From: Flavobacteriales bacterium
GTDB lineage: Bacteria; Bacteroidota; Bacteroidia; Flavobacteriales; BACL11
Direction of reading: 5' to 3'
Assembly: GCA_002730985.1 (NCBI GenBank)
Contig: PCBP01000043.1
Span: forward strand, 1 to 29,680
Length of the DNA: 29,680 nt
In this document: positions 8,583 to 19,320 of the stretch, one piece after another
Position numbering within the stretch: the first letter of the stretch is position 1
Layout: each line of letters opens with the position of its first letter
The notes under the pieces: model-generated
What the model was told of the DNA's origin: nothing
The model's input: the letters and a program-made list of their open reading frames with translations, nothing else
The model's database searches: none
Made by a program: the position numbers and the translations under genes

Positions 8583-9302
8583 TTATTTTCTTACACAAAC
8601 AATCTGATTATTAAACTTTAAATTAATATCAGAATAACTTTGCCATCCCTTTACCGGCATTGCCACTTTATAGAATTGATATAAATTATCTAACTTCTCT
8701 AATACATTATCAAAACTCCCAATATTAATTCTCTGGCTTCCTACTCTAGGAATCAAGAATATCTCATTGTTATCAAAATGAATCTGAGTGATTTGTGCAC
8801 TCCAAAAATCTGATTTACTAATTTCCTTAACAAACTCATAGATTCCAACATGATTATTAATAGAAATATCTCCCGTAGCTACTACCAACTTTGAAGTGTA
8901 ATCATCAAACAATTGCATTGCCTCCCCAAATTCATCCAAATAGTAATCACCAGTATTACTCTTAATTCTTACAATCGCTTTCTTCTGTTTAATCAAAATA
9001 TTGACTTTTCCCTTTTGACTTATAAATACCTCAGCTTCTTTGACCCCCGGATGAGATTCTAAAACATTTTCTAATCTTTCTTGGTTAAAATCAATCATCA
9101 GAATACTATCAAAATGAACTGCTCTATCTTTTAAATAATCCAAAACAATGTATTCATCAATAAAATTATCATCTGTTTGTTTGATACTTATATCCTGTAA
9201 GCTAATTCTTTGGTTTGCTTGTCTGTCATTGCTAAATACCAATAACACAAATAAGGTGGTAAGTGATAACATCCATTTGGATATAATAAATACTTTCTTC
9301 AT
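8583..9302 (-). CDS. ftsQ: FtsQ/DivIB-type cell division protein
   Basis: A 239-residue bitopic inner-membrane protein: a short basic N-terminus, one membrane helix (about 7-24) and a periplasmic region. The stretch of roughly 34-102 fits a POTRA-like domain (RISLQDISIKQ, then HPGVKEAEVFISQKGKVNILIKQ, the usual core of FtsQ/DivIB). FtsQ links early and late divisome proteins. Sequence conservation is low in this family; position between murC and ftsA, topology and the VKEAEV-type POTRA strand support the name. The ATG overlaps the murC stop as TAATG. Confidence 0.9.
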   Translation of the reverse strand: MKKVFIISKWMLSLTTLFVLLVFSNDRQANQRISLQDISIKQTDDNFIDEYIVLDYLKDRAVHFDSILMIDFNQERLENVLESHPGVKEAEVFISQKGKVNILIKQKKAIVRIKSNTGDYYLDEFGEAMQLFDDYTSKLVVATGDISINNHVGIYEFVKEISKSDFWSAQITQIHFDNNEIFLIPRVGSQRINIGSFDNVLEKLDNLYQFYKVAMPVKGWQSYSDINLKFNNQIVCVRK

Positions 9303-10702
9303 TAGTTAAGCATATGTTTTATTGGCTGAACTAAGGATCCTATATCACCAGCCCCAAGTGTTAATAACACATCTATATCCTTATTTTCTAAAACTAATAA
9401 AAGTTCCTCCTTAGAACAAAGTTCTTTTTTAGGATTATTACATAAATCTAAGAGCATTTGTGAATTAATCCCAGAAATTGGATTTTCTCTTGCTGGATAA
9501 ATATCTAATAGTACTAAATCATCAGCTCCCTCTAATGAGATGGCAAACTCATTTGCTAAATCTTTAGTCCTACTAAATAGATGTGGTTGAAAAACAACTA
9601 TTAATTCTCTTAATGGATATAATTGTTTTGTAGCGCAGATAGTGGCACTAACTTCTTCAGGATGATGAGCATAATCATCAATATACACTAGTTCCTCAGT
9701 ATCAATAAGTTTATCAAACCTTCTATTTATTCCTTTAAAAGTAGATAACCCCTCGGCGACATCATTGCATGATAATCCTAAATAATAAGCCACTACTGAG
9801 GCTGCAACTGCATTACTAACATTATGTATCCCAGGCATCTGCAACTCAATATCTTTTCTAATCTTCTTAGCAACAATAGCCTTCATATTATCTAAAGCTA
9901 ACATATCAAAAACCATTCTTCCATCTCGCACTCTGATATTTTCAACGAAATAATCTGCTTTATTCTTAGCAGAATAGCTAAACTTTACCCCTCCTTCAGG
10001 AGTAGAGAAATTAATAGCTATCGATTCCTCAACCAACAAAAGTCCTTTTTCTTTTACTTGAGATGCAAATTGGATAAATGCTAAATCCAAATCATCTTTA
10101 TCTTTATAAATATCTAGATGATCAGTAGCAACTGAAGTTATAATAGCAATATCCGCATGAATTTGCAAAAATGATCTATCAAACTCATCTGCTTCAACAA
10201 TTAAGATATTTCCTTGCTTAGCTAATAAGAAGTTAGTATTATAATTACGACTAATACCTCCTAGGAATGCAGTGGTCTCTCTACCAGATTGTTGTAAAAT
10301 ATGAGCCAACATAGTTGATGTTGTAGTTTTCCCATGAGTGCCAGCAACAGCAATTGTAAATGATTGTTTAGATATCATCCCTAAAATCTCAGCACGCTTA
10401 AAGGTATCAAAACCTTTGATTTTAAAAAATTTAAGCACTTGATTGTCAATAGGAATAGCTGGCGTGAAAATAACCAAGGTAGTATTATACTCTGAATCCT
10501 TAATGAAATTTGGAATACATGAAACTGAGTCTGTATAATGAATATTAATTCCTTCATTCTGCAACTCAATACATAGGTCTGATTTTAATTTGTCATAACC
10601 AAAGACCCTCTTGCCTTTAGCATTAAAGTAACGAGCTAAAGCACTCATTCCTATACCGCCAATACCAACTAAATAAATCTGTTTATATAAGTCTAAGTTC
10701 AT
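9302..10702 (-). CDS. murC: MurC, UDP-N-acetylmuramate--L-alanine ligase
   Basis: A 466-residue Mur ligase that adds L-alanine to UDP-MurNAc in the cytoplasm. It has the N-terminal nucleotide-binding GIGGIGMSALA (13-23), the ATP loop GTHGKTTT (121-128), EADEFDRSF in the central domain, and the C-terminal DDYAHHPEEV motif, which is typical of MurC. Length and domain order are standard. The start overlaps the murG stop as ATGA, and the TAA overlaps the ftsQ ATG. MurC comes after murG here, as in other Bacteroidota dcw clusters. Confidence 0.98.
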   Translation of the reverse strand: MNLDLYKQIYLVGIGGIGMSALARYFNAKGKRVFGYDKLKSDLCIELQNEGINIHYTDSVSCIPNFIKDSEYNTTLVIFTPAIPIDNQVLKFFKIKGFDTFKRAEILGMISKQSFTIAVAGTHGKTTTSTMLAHILQQSGRETTAFLGGISRNYNTNFLLAKQGNILIVEADEFDRSFLQIHADIAIITSVATDHLDIYKDKDDLDLAFIQFASQVKEKGLLLVEESIAINFSTPEGGVKFSYSAKNKADYFVENIRVRDGRMVFDMLALDNMKAIVAKKIRKDIELQMPGIHNVSNAVAASVVAYYLGLSCNDVAEGLSTFKGINRRFDKLIDTEELVYIDDYAHHPEEVSATICATKQLYPLRELIVVFQPHLFSRTKDLANEFAISLEGADDLVLLDIYPARENPISGINSQMLLDLCNNPKKELCSKEELLLVLENKDIDVLLTLGAGDIGSLVQPIKHMLN

Positions 10703-11799
10703 TTTATTAAATCTAATGCGGCAATTGCAATTCTATCAGCCGCATCTTTTACTGCTATCTTCTTTATACTACTACTTAAAGAAACTTGCAAATCCTTATC
10801 GTTAAGCAATTCTATAAGATTATCTACAAGTTTACAATTTGCCTGTTTATCTTCTACAATTAATGCTGCATTCTTATTAACTAAGGATTGTGCATTTTTA
10901 TACTGATGGTTTTCAGCTACATTTGGAGATGGAACTAGAATAATTGGTTTCCCAATACAACAAAGTTCAGCAATTGCAATTGCTCCTGCCCTTGATATGA
11001 TTATATCAGCAGCAGCATAAGCCTTATCCATCTCTTGTATGAAAGTATATACCTTGATGCCATCTAAATTTACATCAGTAATAATCTCTTTGACTTTACT
11101 CTGATAGGAAAGACCCGTTTGCCATATCAAATTTATCCCAATATCCTTTAATTTATAAATGTTTTGTGCAATTGCATTATTAATTGTTAACGCGCCTAAA
11201 CTTCCGCCAATAACCAAAACAGTTGGTTTTGATTTATCAACCTCAAATAACTGCTGCCCATCTTCCCTCTTCTTTTCAGAACCTATAATATCTTCACGAA
11301 TAGGATTTCCAGTAACTATCATTTTCTCTAATGGGAAAAATCTATCCATATCATCATAAGCTACACATATTCTTCGAACATATCTTGCTAAGATCCTATT
11401 GGTTATACCTGGATATGAATTTTGTTCTTGTATTAAAGACGGAATTCCTCTTTTTGCAGCAACATAAATCAATGGAGCACTAGCATAACCACCTGTTCCA
11501 ATCACTAAATCTGGTTTAAAATTCTTGATTATTCTTTTTGCTTTCCAGATACTATGTAATACCTTGAATGGAAATAATAAATTTCTTTTATCAAAACCTC
11601 TTTGCAATCCACTTATCCATAGTCCAATAATATTATAACCCTCATTTGGAACCTTCTCCATTTCCATTCTATCCTTAGCACCAACAAATAAGAAATCTAC
11701 ATTACGCTCTTGTCTTTCAATTGCCTTAGCTAATGCAAGTGCTGGGAATATATGCCCGCCAGTTCCTCCTCCACTAATTATAACCTTAAGCCTTTTCAT
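10699..11799 (-). CDS. murG: MurG, lipid II synthase (GlcNAc transferase)
   Basis: A 366-residue GT28 glycosyltransferase that adds GlcNAc to lipid I at the inner face of the membrane to give lipid II. It shows the N-terminal loop GGGTGGHIFPALA (10-22), a second glycine loop VIGGSLGALTIN, and the donor-binding region SRAGAIAIAEL with PSPNVAENHQ. The ATG at 11799 is chosen, overlapping ftsW by 14 bases; a GTG at 11805 would add two residues. The stop overlaps the murC ATG (ATGA). Confidence 0.98.
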   Translation of the reverse strand: MKRLKVIISGGGTGGHIFPALALAKAIERQERNVDFLFVGAKDRMEMEKVPNEGYNIIGLWISGLQRGFDKRNLLFPFKVLHSIWKAKRIIKNFKPDLVIGTGGYASAPLIYVAAKRGIPSLIQEQNSYPGITNRILARYVRRICVAYDDMDRFFPLEKMIVTGNPIREDIIGSEKKREDGQQLFEVDKSKPTVLVIGGSLGALTINNAIAQNIYKLKDIGINLIWQTGLSYQSKVKEIITDVNLDGIKVYTFIQEMDKAYAAADIIISRAGAIAIAELCCIGKPIILVPSPNVAENHQYKNAQSLVNKNAALIVEDKQANCKLVDNLIELLNDKDLQVSLSSSIKKIAVKDAADRIAIAALDLIK

Positions 11800-12919
11800 A
11801 TTCACCTTCTAATGATTTTCTGCTTACACTTAATACAATTCCTAAAGCAATAAAAGTAAAGACTAATGATGTGCCACCCATACTTATTAATGGCAATGTT
11901 TGTCCAGTAACTGGCATTATCTCTACTGATACTAACATATTAATTAATGCCTGAAAAACCAAAGAAAACATCAAGCCAACAACAATCAATCCGCCAAAAA
12001 TACTATCGGTTTGGAAAAATATTCTGAGAGCACGGAAAAATAAAATCATATAAAATAATAGCGCAGTAGTTCCTCCAAGCAATCCATATTCTTCTAGAAT
12101 AATTGCAAAGATAAAGTCAGACTCAGAATAAGGCAAGATACTTCTCTGTGTGCTTTTGCCAGGTCCCACGCCAAATAAAGACCCATTCTGTATTGCAACT
12201 AAGGCCTGTGTTTGTTGATAATCCTTGTCCATTACCTCGACATCATTATTAATGAAATAACTATCAATTCTGCTAACCCAAGTAGTAGATCGAGGTAAAA
12301 ATTTTACTCCAAGTTCAGGCATAAATTTTGCCACACCATAAATTAGTCCTGCAGCTAGAAATGCAACACTCAATATTTTGACAATAAAATTTAATCGTAT
12401 TCTACCTACAAACATCAATACTAAGCCATTAATAAAGACTAACGCTGAGGTAGAGAAGTTGTTTGGCAGAATTAAAGCACAAACTATTAATAGAGGTGCA
12501 AATACATACCAAATAATTTCTGTGATTCTGTCAAGGTTATTTCTATTAACACTTATCTGACGAGCCATAAAAAGTATGACAGTTAGCTTTGCAACATCTG
12601 AAGGCTGAAATTGAAGACCTGCCACATTGACCCATCTTGATGCTCCATTAATAGAAACTCCAATCACTAACACCATAATTAACAGCGCTAAGGATGTAAA
12701 ATAACCTATCTGACCTAATCTTGAAAAATACTTAAAAGGTATTAAATGTACAATATACATTGCAACTAAGCCTATAAATAATTTCACAGTATGACTTGTT
12801 AAATCAGCCCAACCAGCAGCAGAATACACTACCATTATTGAGAATAAAGATAATGCAAAAACTATGATCCAAATGGTTTTATCTCCCTTAAGTTTTATGT
12901 TTTCCAAGATTGAACCCAT
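11786..12919 (-). CDS. ftsW: FtsW, SEDS peptidoglycan glycosyltransferase
   Basis: A 377-residue polytopic membrane protein (about ten helices) of the SEDS family, which polymerises lipid II at the septum with FtsI. SEDS signatures are present: NGASRWV (91-97), LQFQPSDVAKL (102-112), the large periplasmic loop around the TQALVAIQNGSLFGVGPGKS segment, and the C-terminal TGQTLPLISMGGTS. Its ATG immediately follows the murD TAA with no gap. Its position between murD and murG favours FtsW over the elongation homologue RodA. Confidence 0.97.
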   Translation of the reverse strand: MGSILENIKLKGDKTIWIIVFALSLFSIMVVYSAAGWADLTSHTVKLFIGLVAMYIVHLIPFKYFSRLGQIGYFTSLALLIMVLVIGVSINGASRWVNVAGLQFQPSDVAKLTVILFMARQISVNRNNLDRITEIIWYVFAPLLIVCALILPNNFSTSALVFINGLVLMFVGRIRLNFIVKILSVAFLAAGLIYGVAKFMPELGVKFLPRSTTWVSRIDSYFINNDVEVMDKDYQQTQALVAIQNGSLFGVGPGKSTQRSILPYSESDFIFAIILEEYGLLGGTTALLFYMILFFRALRIFFQTDSIFGGLIVVGLMFSLVFQALINMLVSVEIMPVTGQTLPLISMGGTSLVFTFIALGIVLSVSRKSLEGEYEKA

Positions 12920-14239
12920 TTACAAAGTTCTCACTGATTTCTTAAATTTAAATCCTCGATCTTCATAATTTTCAAATAAATCAAAACTTGCACAGGCAGG
13001 AGACAACAATACCGCCTCTCCCTTATTGGCTAAACTAAATGACTGATTAACAGCCTCATGCATTGATGAAGCTTGAACTATTGTATCAACTTTTCCTTGG
13101 AACGAATTAATAATCTTTTGATTATTTTCGCCTAAACAAATAATTGCTTTTACCTTATTTGTAACCATCTCATACAATTCAGAGTAGTCATTTCCTTTAT
13201 CGACCCCACCAGCAATCCAAACTACATCCTTTTGCATGCTTTCTAGTGCAAACCAACTAGCATTTACATTAGTTGCTTTTGAATCATTAATAAAATCAAT
13301 ACCATGTACAGTAAGCACATGTTCTAATCTATGTTCTACGCTCTGGAAATCAATCATGGATTGCCTAATTACTGAATCTTTTACTTCAAAAACTCTAGCG
13401 GCCATTGCAGCAGCCATAGAATTGAAGATGTTGTGTTTGCCTTGTAAGGCTAATTCTTGAATTGTCATAGTTTTATTATTTAGTTTAATTATTAATTCTT
13501 TATTATTTAAATACCCTCCTTCCTTTTGTTCATTTATTAATGATATCGGAATCTTCTTAGCTTTTGATTTGATTGTATTGGAAAGCTTATCATCTGCATT
13601 ATAGATTAGAAAGTCAGTTGCAGTTTGATTCTCAGTTATCCGAAATTTTGATGCTATATAATTCTCTAACTTGTAATCATATCTTTCCAAATGATCATTA
13701 GTTATATTTAAAATAATTGCTACATCACTTCTAAAATCTTGAATGCCATCTAACTGAAAGCTACTCAGCTCCAAAACAACATAATCATAATCCTTCTCTG
13801 CAACTGACAATGCAAATCCAACACCTATATTGCCTGCCACCAAGACATCATAACCAGCATTCTTTAGTATATGTCCTAAAAGTAGAGTAGTAGTAGTTTT
13901 ACCATTACTTCCTGTAACAGCAACAATCTTAGCCTTTGTATATCTAAAAGCAAACTCCACCTCTGATATAACTGGAATGTTATTTAAATTTAGCTTTTGG
14001 ATTAACTCAATTTTATCAGATATCCCAGGACTTTTAATAACCTCGTCAGCTTTTATGATTTTTTCTAGAGTGTGTGTGTATTCCTCCCAATCAATATCAT
14101 TATTTAAAAGAACTGTTTTAGAATCATCCGTAATTTTTCCTTTATCTGAAATAAAAACATCAAATCCTTTTTTCTTTGCTAAAACTGCTGCTCCTACTCC
14201 ACTAATACCTGCTCCTAATACAGCTATCACCTTAGTCAT
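12920..14239 (-). CDS. murD: MurD, UDP-MurNAc-L-alanine--D-glutamate ligase
   Basis: A 439-residue Mur ligase adding D-glutamate, the second residue of the stem peptide. Motifs are GAGISGVGAA (9-18), the ATP loop GSNGKTTT (110-117), VLELSSFQLD, NDHLERY, and the C-terminal SPACASFDLFENYEDRG block typical of MurD. Length is standard. The start overlaps the mraY stop by one base (TAATG) and the stop abuts the ftsW ATG. Confidence 0.98.
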   Translation of the reverse strand: MTKVIAVLGAGISGVGAAVLAKKKGFDVFISDKGKITDDSKTVLLNNDIDWEEYTHTLEKIIKADEVIKSPGISDKIELIQKLNLNNIPVISEVEFAFRYTKAKIVAVTGSNGKTTTTLLLGHILKNAGYDVLVAGNIGVGFALSVAEKDYDYVVLELSSFQLDGIQDFRSDVAIILNITNDHLERYDYKLENYIASKFRITENQTATDFLIYNADDKLSNTIKSKAKKIPISLINEQKEGGYLNNKELIIKLNNKTMTIQELALQGKHNIFNSMAAAMAARVFEVKDSVIRQSMIDFQSVEHRLEHVLTVHGIDFINDSKATNVNASWFALESMQKDVVWIAGGVDKGNDYSELYEMVTNKVKAIICLGENNQKIINSFQGKVDTIVQASSMHEAVNQSFSLANKGEAVLLSPACASFDLFENYEDRGFKFKKSVRTL

Positions 14240-15453
14240 TATCTTAATTTAAGTGTTACTACAGTTATCACCGCAAGCATGATACCAACTATCCAAAATC
14301 TAGTCACAATTTTACTCTCATGAATTCCTAATTTTTGATAGTGATGATGTAGAGGTGCCATCCTAAATATTCGTTTTCCTGCACCATATTTCCTTTTTGT
14401 ATATTTAAAATATCCAACCTGTATGATTACTGATAGATTCTCCACTAAGAAAACCCCACACAATACAGGTATTAATAACTCCTTTCTGATTAAAATAGCT
14501 ACTACAGCAATGATGCCACCTAATGCTAATGAGCCGGTATCACCCATAAACACTTGGGCGGGATAAGAATTATACCACATGAATCCAACACAAGAACCAA
14601 CAAATGCCGACATATAAATCACCAATTCTCCCGTGTCAGGGATGTACATAATATTCAGATAATCGGCCGCAATAATATTGCCAGATACATAAGCAAAGAG
14701 TGCTAAAGTCACCCCAATAATTGCAGAACTTCCTGTTGCTAAACCATCAAGCCCATCAGTCATATTGGCCCCATTACTTACAGCAGTGATAATTAAAACA
14801 ACGATTAGCACAAAAAATATCCAAGCATACTGCTCTGCCGTATCTCCCATCCAAGAAGTTATTGATTGATAATCAAACTCGTTATTCTTAAAAAATGGAG
14901 TAGTAGTTTTAGATGATTTCTGAGCTAATATCACTGAATCAACAGATTTAGACTCTGATAATAGATCAATCTCATCTTTCACAATGATTTCAGAATGAAA
15001 GACCATTGTCAAGCCAACAAGCAAGCCAATACCAATCTGCCCTAGAATCTTAAATCTGCCAGCCAAACCTTCTTTATCTTGCTTGAAAACTTTAATATAA
15101 TCATCAATAAAACCGATAGTCCCCAGCCACAGAGTTGACACAAGCATAATTTGAATATAAACATTATCTAATTTGGTGAATAATAAGGTTGGGATTAAAA
15201 TTGCTGAAAGAATGATCAACCCGCCCATAGTAGGAGTGCCTTTCTTTGCTTCTTCACCACTAAGACCTAGAGGCCTAATTTGTTCTCCAATTTGTTTTCT
15301 TTGAATCAATTTAATAATACGCCCCCCAAAAACAAGAGAAACTAACAAAGAAGTAATTACCGCCATAGCTGCACGGAACGAGATATATTGGAACAACCCA
15401 GCTCCAGGGAAATCATAGACATTTTGCAAGTGCTCAAATAAATAGTATAACAT
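14239..15453 (-). CDS. mraY: MraY, phospho-MurNAc-pentapeptide translocase (lipid I synthase)
   Basis: A 404-residue polytopic membrane enzyme that transfers phospho-MurNAc-pentapeptide to undecaprenyl phosphate. It has KKGTPTMGG (70-78), the catalytic aspartate pair in GFIDDY (114-119), [12 protein letters not shown] (230-241), [12 protein letters not shown], and the histidine motif MAPLHHHY. It is about 40 residues longer than proteobacterial MraY because of an extra segment at roughly 155-207, a common trait of Bacteroidota MraY. The start overlaps the murE stop (TAATG), and the stop overlaps the murD ATG. Confidence 0.98.
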   Translation of the reverse strand: MLYYLFEHLQNVYDFPGAGLFQYISFRAAMAVITSLLVSLVFGGRIIKLIQRKQIGEQIRPLGLSGEEAKKGTPTMGGLIILSAILIPTLLFTKLDNVYIQIMLVSTLWLGTIGFIDDYIKVFKQDKEGLAGRFKILGQIGIGLLVGLTMVFHSEIIVKDEIDLLSESKSVDSVILAQKSSKTTTPFFKNNEFDYQSITSWMGDTAEQYAWIFFVLIVVLIITAVSNGANMTDGLDGLATGSSAIIGVTLALFAYVSGNIIAADYLNIMYIPDTGELVIYMSAFVGSCVGFMWYNSYPAQVFMGDTGSLALGGIIAVVAILIRKELLIPVLCGVFLVENLSVIIQVGYFKYTKRKYGAGKRIFRMAPLHHHYQKLGIHESKIVTRFWIVGIMLAVITVVTLKLR

Positions 15454-16913
15454 TATTTTAAAATTATATTTAGTGATTGTTTTAATTCCTTCATGTCGTC
15501 AAATGGGATTTTCTCTCCTCGTATTTCTTGATATTTTTCATGCCCTTTCCCAGCAAGTAATATGATGTCATTTTTATTAGCTAACTTACTGGCTGTCATT
15601 ATTGCTTGTCTTCTATCTGTAATTGCAAGGACTTTCTTATTTTGTATTGGATCTAACCCAGCTATCATATCTTCAATAATATCCTCCGGATTTTCTGATC
15701 TTGGATTGTCAGAAGTAATTATAACCTGTGTACTTAGATTACAAGCAGCCTGAGCCATAAGTGGGCGCTTGCTTTTATCTCTATCTCCTCCACATCCAAC
15801 AACGGTTATTAAAGATTCTACATTAGTTCTAATAGCATTTATAGCTTTAAGCACATTCTTTAAAGCATCATCAGTATGTGCATAATCAACGATCCCTGTA
15901 ATATCATCTTCATTTCTAACACATTGAAATCTTCCCTCCGCTGAATGTAGCATACTTAAAGCAGTAAGAACATCATAATCTTCGAAGCCAAACTGCTTGG
16001 CCACAGCATATACCGAAATGATATTATAAGCATTAAATTCTCCAATTAATTTCACCCAAACATCAACTTTATTAATCTGCAGAAGCATGCCTTCAAACTG
16101 ATTCTCTAGAACTTTACATCTATAGTCCGACAATGATTTTAGAGAATAAAAGAGCTTCTTCGCTTTCGTTCCCTCAAGCATCTTCTCAGCATTCTTATCT
16201 TCTTTATTGACTAATGCAAATGCATCTTTATGTAATGAATCAAAAAAAGATTTCTTTATATCACGATACTCGGAGAATGTCTTATGATAATCCAAATGCT
16301 CTTGTGAGATATTTGTAAATACACCTCCAGAAAACTGCAAACCATGTACCCTCCCTTGGGCAAGAGCATGTGAACTTACCTCCATAAAACAATAGTCACA
16401 CCCCTTATCAATCATACCACTCAAAAGACAATTTATTTGTAAAGGATCTGGTGTAGTATGTGTAGAGGGGATTACTTGATCAATAATTTTGTTTTCTATT
16501 GTAGAAAGCATACCTACTTTATTATTCAGTAATGTGAGAAGCTGATGCAATAGACTGACAATTGTCGTCTTACCATTAGTTCCTGTTACACCAACCAACT
16601 TAATTCTCTCTGATGGGTTATTATAGAAATTTGCGGCAATTATACCTAATGCATTATAAGAGCTTGGCACCTGAACATAAGTTATCTTGTCATCTAATTT
16701 ACTTGGTAATTGTTCCACAATAATTGCAATTGCACCATCTTCTATAGAGATTTGAATATATTGATGTCCATCTGAAGCTGAACCCTCTATAGCTACAAAT
16801 AATGCTTTTCCATTGATCTTCCTTGAGTCAAAATGAATAATAGGAATTTCAATATTAGTAGAGCCAAATACCTTTAGAATGTTCACTTTATACAATAATT
16901 CTTGTAATTTCAT
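15453..16913 (-). CDS. murE: MurE, UDP-MurNAc-tripeptide synthetase (meso-DAP type)
   Basis: A 486-residue Mur ligase adding the third stem-peptide residue. The ATP loop is GTNGKTT (111-117); [11 protein letters not shown] (150-160) and the [11 protein letters not shown] segment (178-188) are MurE landmarks. The C-terminal DNPRSE (402-407) carries the DNPR motif associated with meso-diaminopimelate recognition rather than lysine, which implies meso-DAP peptidoglycan. The start overlaps the ftsI stop, and the stop overlaps the mraY ATG (both TAATG). Confidence 0.98.
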   Translation of the reverse strand: MKLQELLYKVNILKVFGSTNIEIPIIHFDSRKINGKALFVAIEGSASDGHQYIQISIEDGAIAIIVEQLPSKLDDKITYVQVPSSYNALGIIAANFYNNPSERIKLVGVTGTNGKTTIVSLLHQLLTLLNNKVGMLSTIENKIIDQVIPSTHTTPDPLQINCLLSGMIDKGCDYCFMEVSSHALAQGRVHGLQFSGGVFTNISQEHLDYHKTFSEYRDIKKSFFDSLHKDAFALVNKEDKNAEKMLEGTKAKKLFYSLKSLSDYRCKVLENQFEGMLLQINKVDVWVKLIGEFNAYNIISVYAVAKQFGFEDYDVLTALSMLHSAEGRFQCVRNEDDITGIVDYAHTDDALKNVLKAINAIRTNVESLITVVGCGGDRDKSKRPLMAQAACNLSTQVIITSDNPRSENPEDIIEDMIAGLDPIQNKKVLAITDRRQAIMTASKLANKNDIILLAGKGHEKYQEIRGEKIPFDDMKELKQSLNIILK

Positions 16914-19000
16914 TATGCTAATTCTAATTTAATTACACTGCCCATTATAAATTTATCACCCGTTTTAATCGATTGTTTAATTACCCCTCCCGATCCAATA
17001 ACTTGTACTTGAACATAATTTTCCAATAGGTATAGTGCGTCTTTTAAATTTAACCCTCTTAAATCTGGCATTACACCACTTTGTAGACCCTTCTCGATTC
17101 TATCCATTATTAACCCACCTTCTTTTTCTGATATTTGATCCCTAAGATTAGCCCTTTGATCTTGATTATCAGAAATACCTAGATCCTTTAACACTAAATT
17201 CACTTCCTCTAATTCTCCATACTTAACTTCTGGCAAACTTTTTAAGATCTCACAACTAATCATGGGGCGATGAATCTCCATATCTAGTGCAAAAACTTTG
17301 TCTGCTAATTCTTTAAAAATAGGAGCTGCAACTTTGCCTCCATAAACCTGACCATTCTTTGGATTATTAATTACAACTATGCCAGAATATTTTGGATTTT
17401 CAGCTGGAAAAAAGCCTGCAAAAGAAGCCTGATACATTTTCTCCTCATCTTGCTTTCTGCCAGCATAATTAAGTACTGTTGTACCAGTCTTTCCTGCAAT
17501 CTGATATCTGTCAGATTTGATATTCTTTGCTGTACCTTCTTCAATAACACCAATTAATAACGGTATGACTTTGTCAATTGTACTTTCAGAGCAGATAGCA
17601 GGGTTTATCATTTCAGGATATTTTTTGACTAACTCTATTCCACCTCCTACAAGTGCAGATGTGAAAATTGGTTTCATCATCTTGCCTCTGTTTGCAATCG
17701 CATTATAGAATGTCAACACATGTAAAGGAGTTAGAGCCATCTCATAGCCAGTTGACATCCATGGCAATGTTACTCCAGACCAACCCCTTTCATTAGGAAT
17801 TGGCATTCTTAACCCATCTGGGTATGGCAGTTCAAGATCTAAAGGGGTGCTTAAGCCCATTTTATAAATTCTATCTGTGAATAGAGATGGATCTTTTTTA
17901 TAATTGTTATTAATAATTGATGAGATACCCACATTTGATGAAATTATAAATGCCTTCTTTATGGTTACTTTCTTAAATTTATGGGGTGAATCTATCATCA
18001 CTCGATCATAATACGTAACTCTACCCCTTTGTAGATCAACAGAATCAGTCACCTCAAATTTACCGTCTTCTAAACCAGCAATTATTGAGGCCAACTTAAA
18101 AGTTGATCCAGGAGCAACATGCTCAGCTATAGCGTAATTAAAATGCTCTCGGACTCTATCAAGGGTATCCTTTTTTAAGTTTGCAATCACTTTTATTTCT
18201 CCTGTTGCAACCTCCATAAGCACCACACACCCCCAATCAGCATTTTCATTTATCAAAGCAGCTTCTAAAGATTTCTCAGCAACATCCTGCATATCTATAT
18301 TGATAGTGGTTACTATATCATCCCCTGGTTCTGGCATCTTATTCCCATCAGAATCCTGTGGGATCCAGACTCCTTGCGCTATCTTTCTTTTAAGATTCAC
18401 CCCATCTAATCCAGATAAAATAGGATTATATGCTCGTTCAATTCCAACTGGATTAACCTCCCTATCCTCTCCAATCGTTCTACGCGCTAATTCACCAAAA
18501 GGGGTTTCTCTGTGTGGTCTTTGCTCAGCAATTAGCCCCCCCCTATTCTGATCTAATTTAAGAATGGGAAGCCTTTTTAGTGCAACTAGTTCATTATGCT
18601 TAACTTTTAACTTAAGCCGCACATATCTATTCTTACTTAATCTTTTAGACACTCGTAAGAAGTGTTCATACTCACTATCGGTTTTGTCCTCAAACAATAA
18701 AGAAAGCCCTTCTGAGAGCTCTGAAATATTACTTTCAAATAACTCATCATCTATTACACTCATGTCAAGATAAACATTATAGAGAGGCATTGACACTGCC
18801 AATAAAGAACCATCATCTGCTAATATGTTTCCTCTAGGAGCTAATACATTGAAAAACCTTGGCTGACTGTTTGTATTAATTGCAGTATCAAATTGTTGGA
18901 TTTTTACAATCTTTGCAACCACAACAAAAGAAATAGTCAATACAAATAAATACACCGCTATTACTCTAAAATGATTATTTTTATCTTTAGCTTGCATCAT
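16913..19000 (-). CDS. ftsI: FtsI-type class B penicillin-binding protein with PASTA domain
   Basis: A 695-residue septal transpeptidase anchored by one N-terminal membrane helix (about 13-29). The class B dimerisation region follows (APRGNILADDG, 54-64), then the transpeptidase domain with STFK (299-302, acyl-acceptor Ser299), SSN (354-356) and KTGT (504-507). A single PASTA domain occupies 644-695 (MPDLRGLNLKDAL onward). It cross-links septal peptidoglycan with FtsW. The ATG at 19000 overlaps the ftsL stop (ATGA); the next codon is also ATG (18997), directly after that stop, and either could be used. Context in dcw supports FtsI over the elongation PBP2. Confidence 0.97.
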   Translation of the reverse strand: MMQAKDKNNHFRVIAVYLFVLTISFVVVAKIVKIQQFDTAINTNSQPRFFNVLAPRGNILADDGSLLAVSMPLYNVYLDMSVIDDELFESNISELSEGLSLLFEDKTDSEYEHFLRVSKRLSKNRYVRLKLKVKHNELVALKRLPILKLDQNRGGLIAEQRPHRETPFGELARRTIGEDREVNPVGIERAYNPILSGLDGVNLKRKIAQGVWIPQDSDGNKMPEPGDDIVTTINIDMQDVAEKSLEAALINENADWGCVVLMEVATGEIKVIANLKKDTLDRVREHFNYAIAEHVAPGSTFKLASIIAGLEDGKFEVTDSVDLQRGRVTYYDRVMIDSPHKFKKVTIKKAFIISSNVGISSIINNNYKKDPSLFTDRIYKMGLSTPLDLELPYPDGLRMPIPNERGWSGVTLPWMSTGYEMALTPLHVLTFYNAIANRGKMMKPIFTSALVGGGIELVKKYPEMINPAICSESTIDKVIPLLIGVIEEGTAKNIKSDRYQIAGKTGTTVLNYAGRKQDEEKMYQASFAGFFPAENPKYSGIVVINNPKNGQVYGGKVAAPIFKELADKVFALDMEIHRPMISCEILKSLPEVKYGELEEVNLVLKDLGISDNQDQRANLRDQISEKEGGLIMDRIEKGLQSGVMPDLRGLNLKDALYLLENYVQVQVIGSGGVIKQSIKTGDKFIMGSVIKLELA

Positions 19001-19320
19001 TTTTCAATAATTTCAGGAGGTGTTAATGATGTCTTTAAACCCTGATTTTTGACTAGACCTTCAACAACAGATCTCCTATATAAGCCCATTAATCTAGATT
19101 TGTTTGTAATATATGTTAATCTTAGATCTGCAACTTCTTTTTCTAATGCAATGGATTGCTTTAATAATTTCTCAGCATGAAAAGAAGAACGAATATTTAT
19201 CAGGCCTAAAACCACTACTAATAATAAAAAAGGGACTAATCTTACATTGCTCTTTTCAATAATGAATTCTCCTCTCAAAATGGAGCTAAGTGTATTTGAG
19301 CTGCTTCTTCTAGTCACCAT
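18997..19320 (-). CDS. ftsL: FtsL-like divisome protein
   Basis: A 107-residue bitopic protein with a basic N-terminal tail, one membrane helix (about 27-44, VPFLLLVVVLGLINI) and a periplasmic heptad-like segment (about 51-85, KLLKQSIALEKEVADLRL) suited to a coiled coil with a DivIC/FtsB partner. FtsL proteins have little sequence identity; the call depends on size, topology and the invariant place between rsmH and ftsI. It overlaps the 3' end of rsmH by 11 bases. Confidence 0.85.
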   Translation of the reverse strand: MVTRRSSSNTLSSILRGEFIIEKSNVRLVPFLLLVVVLGLINIRSSFHAEKLLKQSIALEKEVADLRLTYITNKSRLMGLYRRSVVEGLVKNQGLKTSLTPPEIIEK

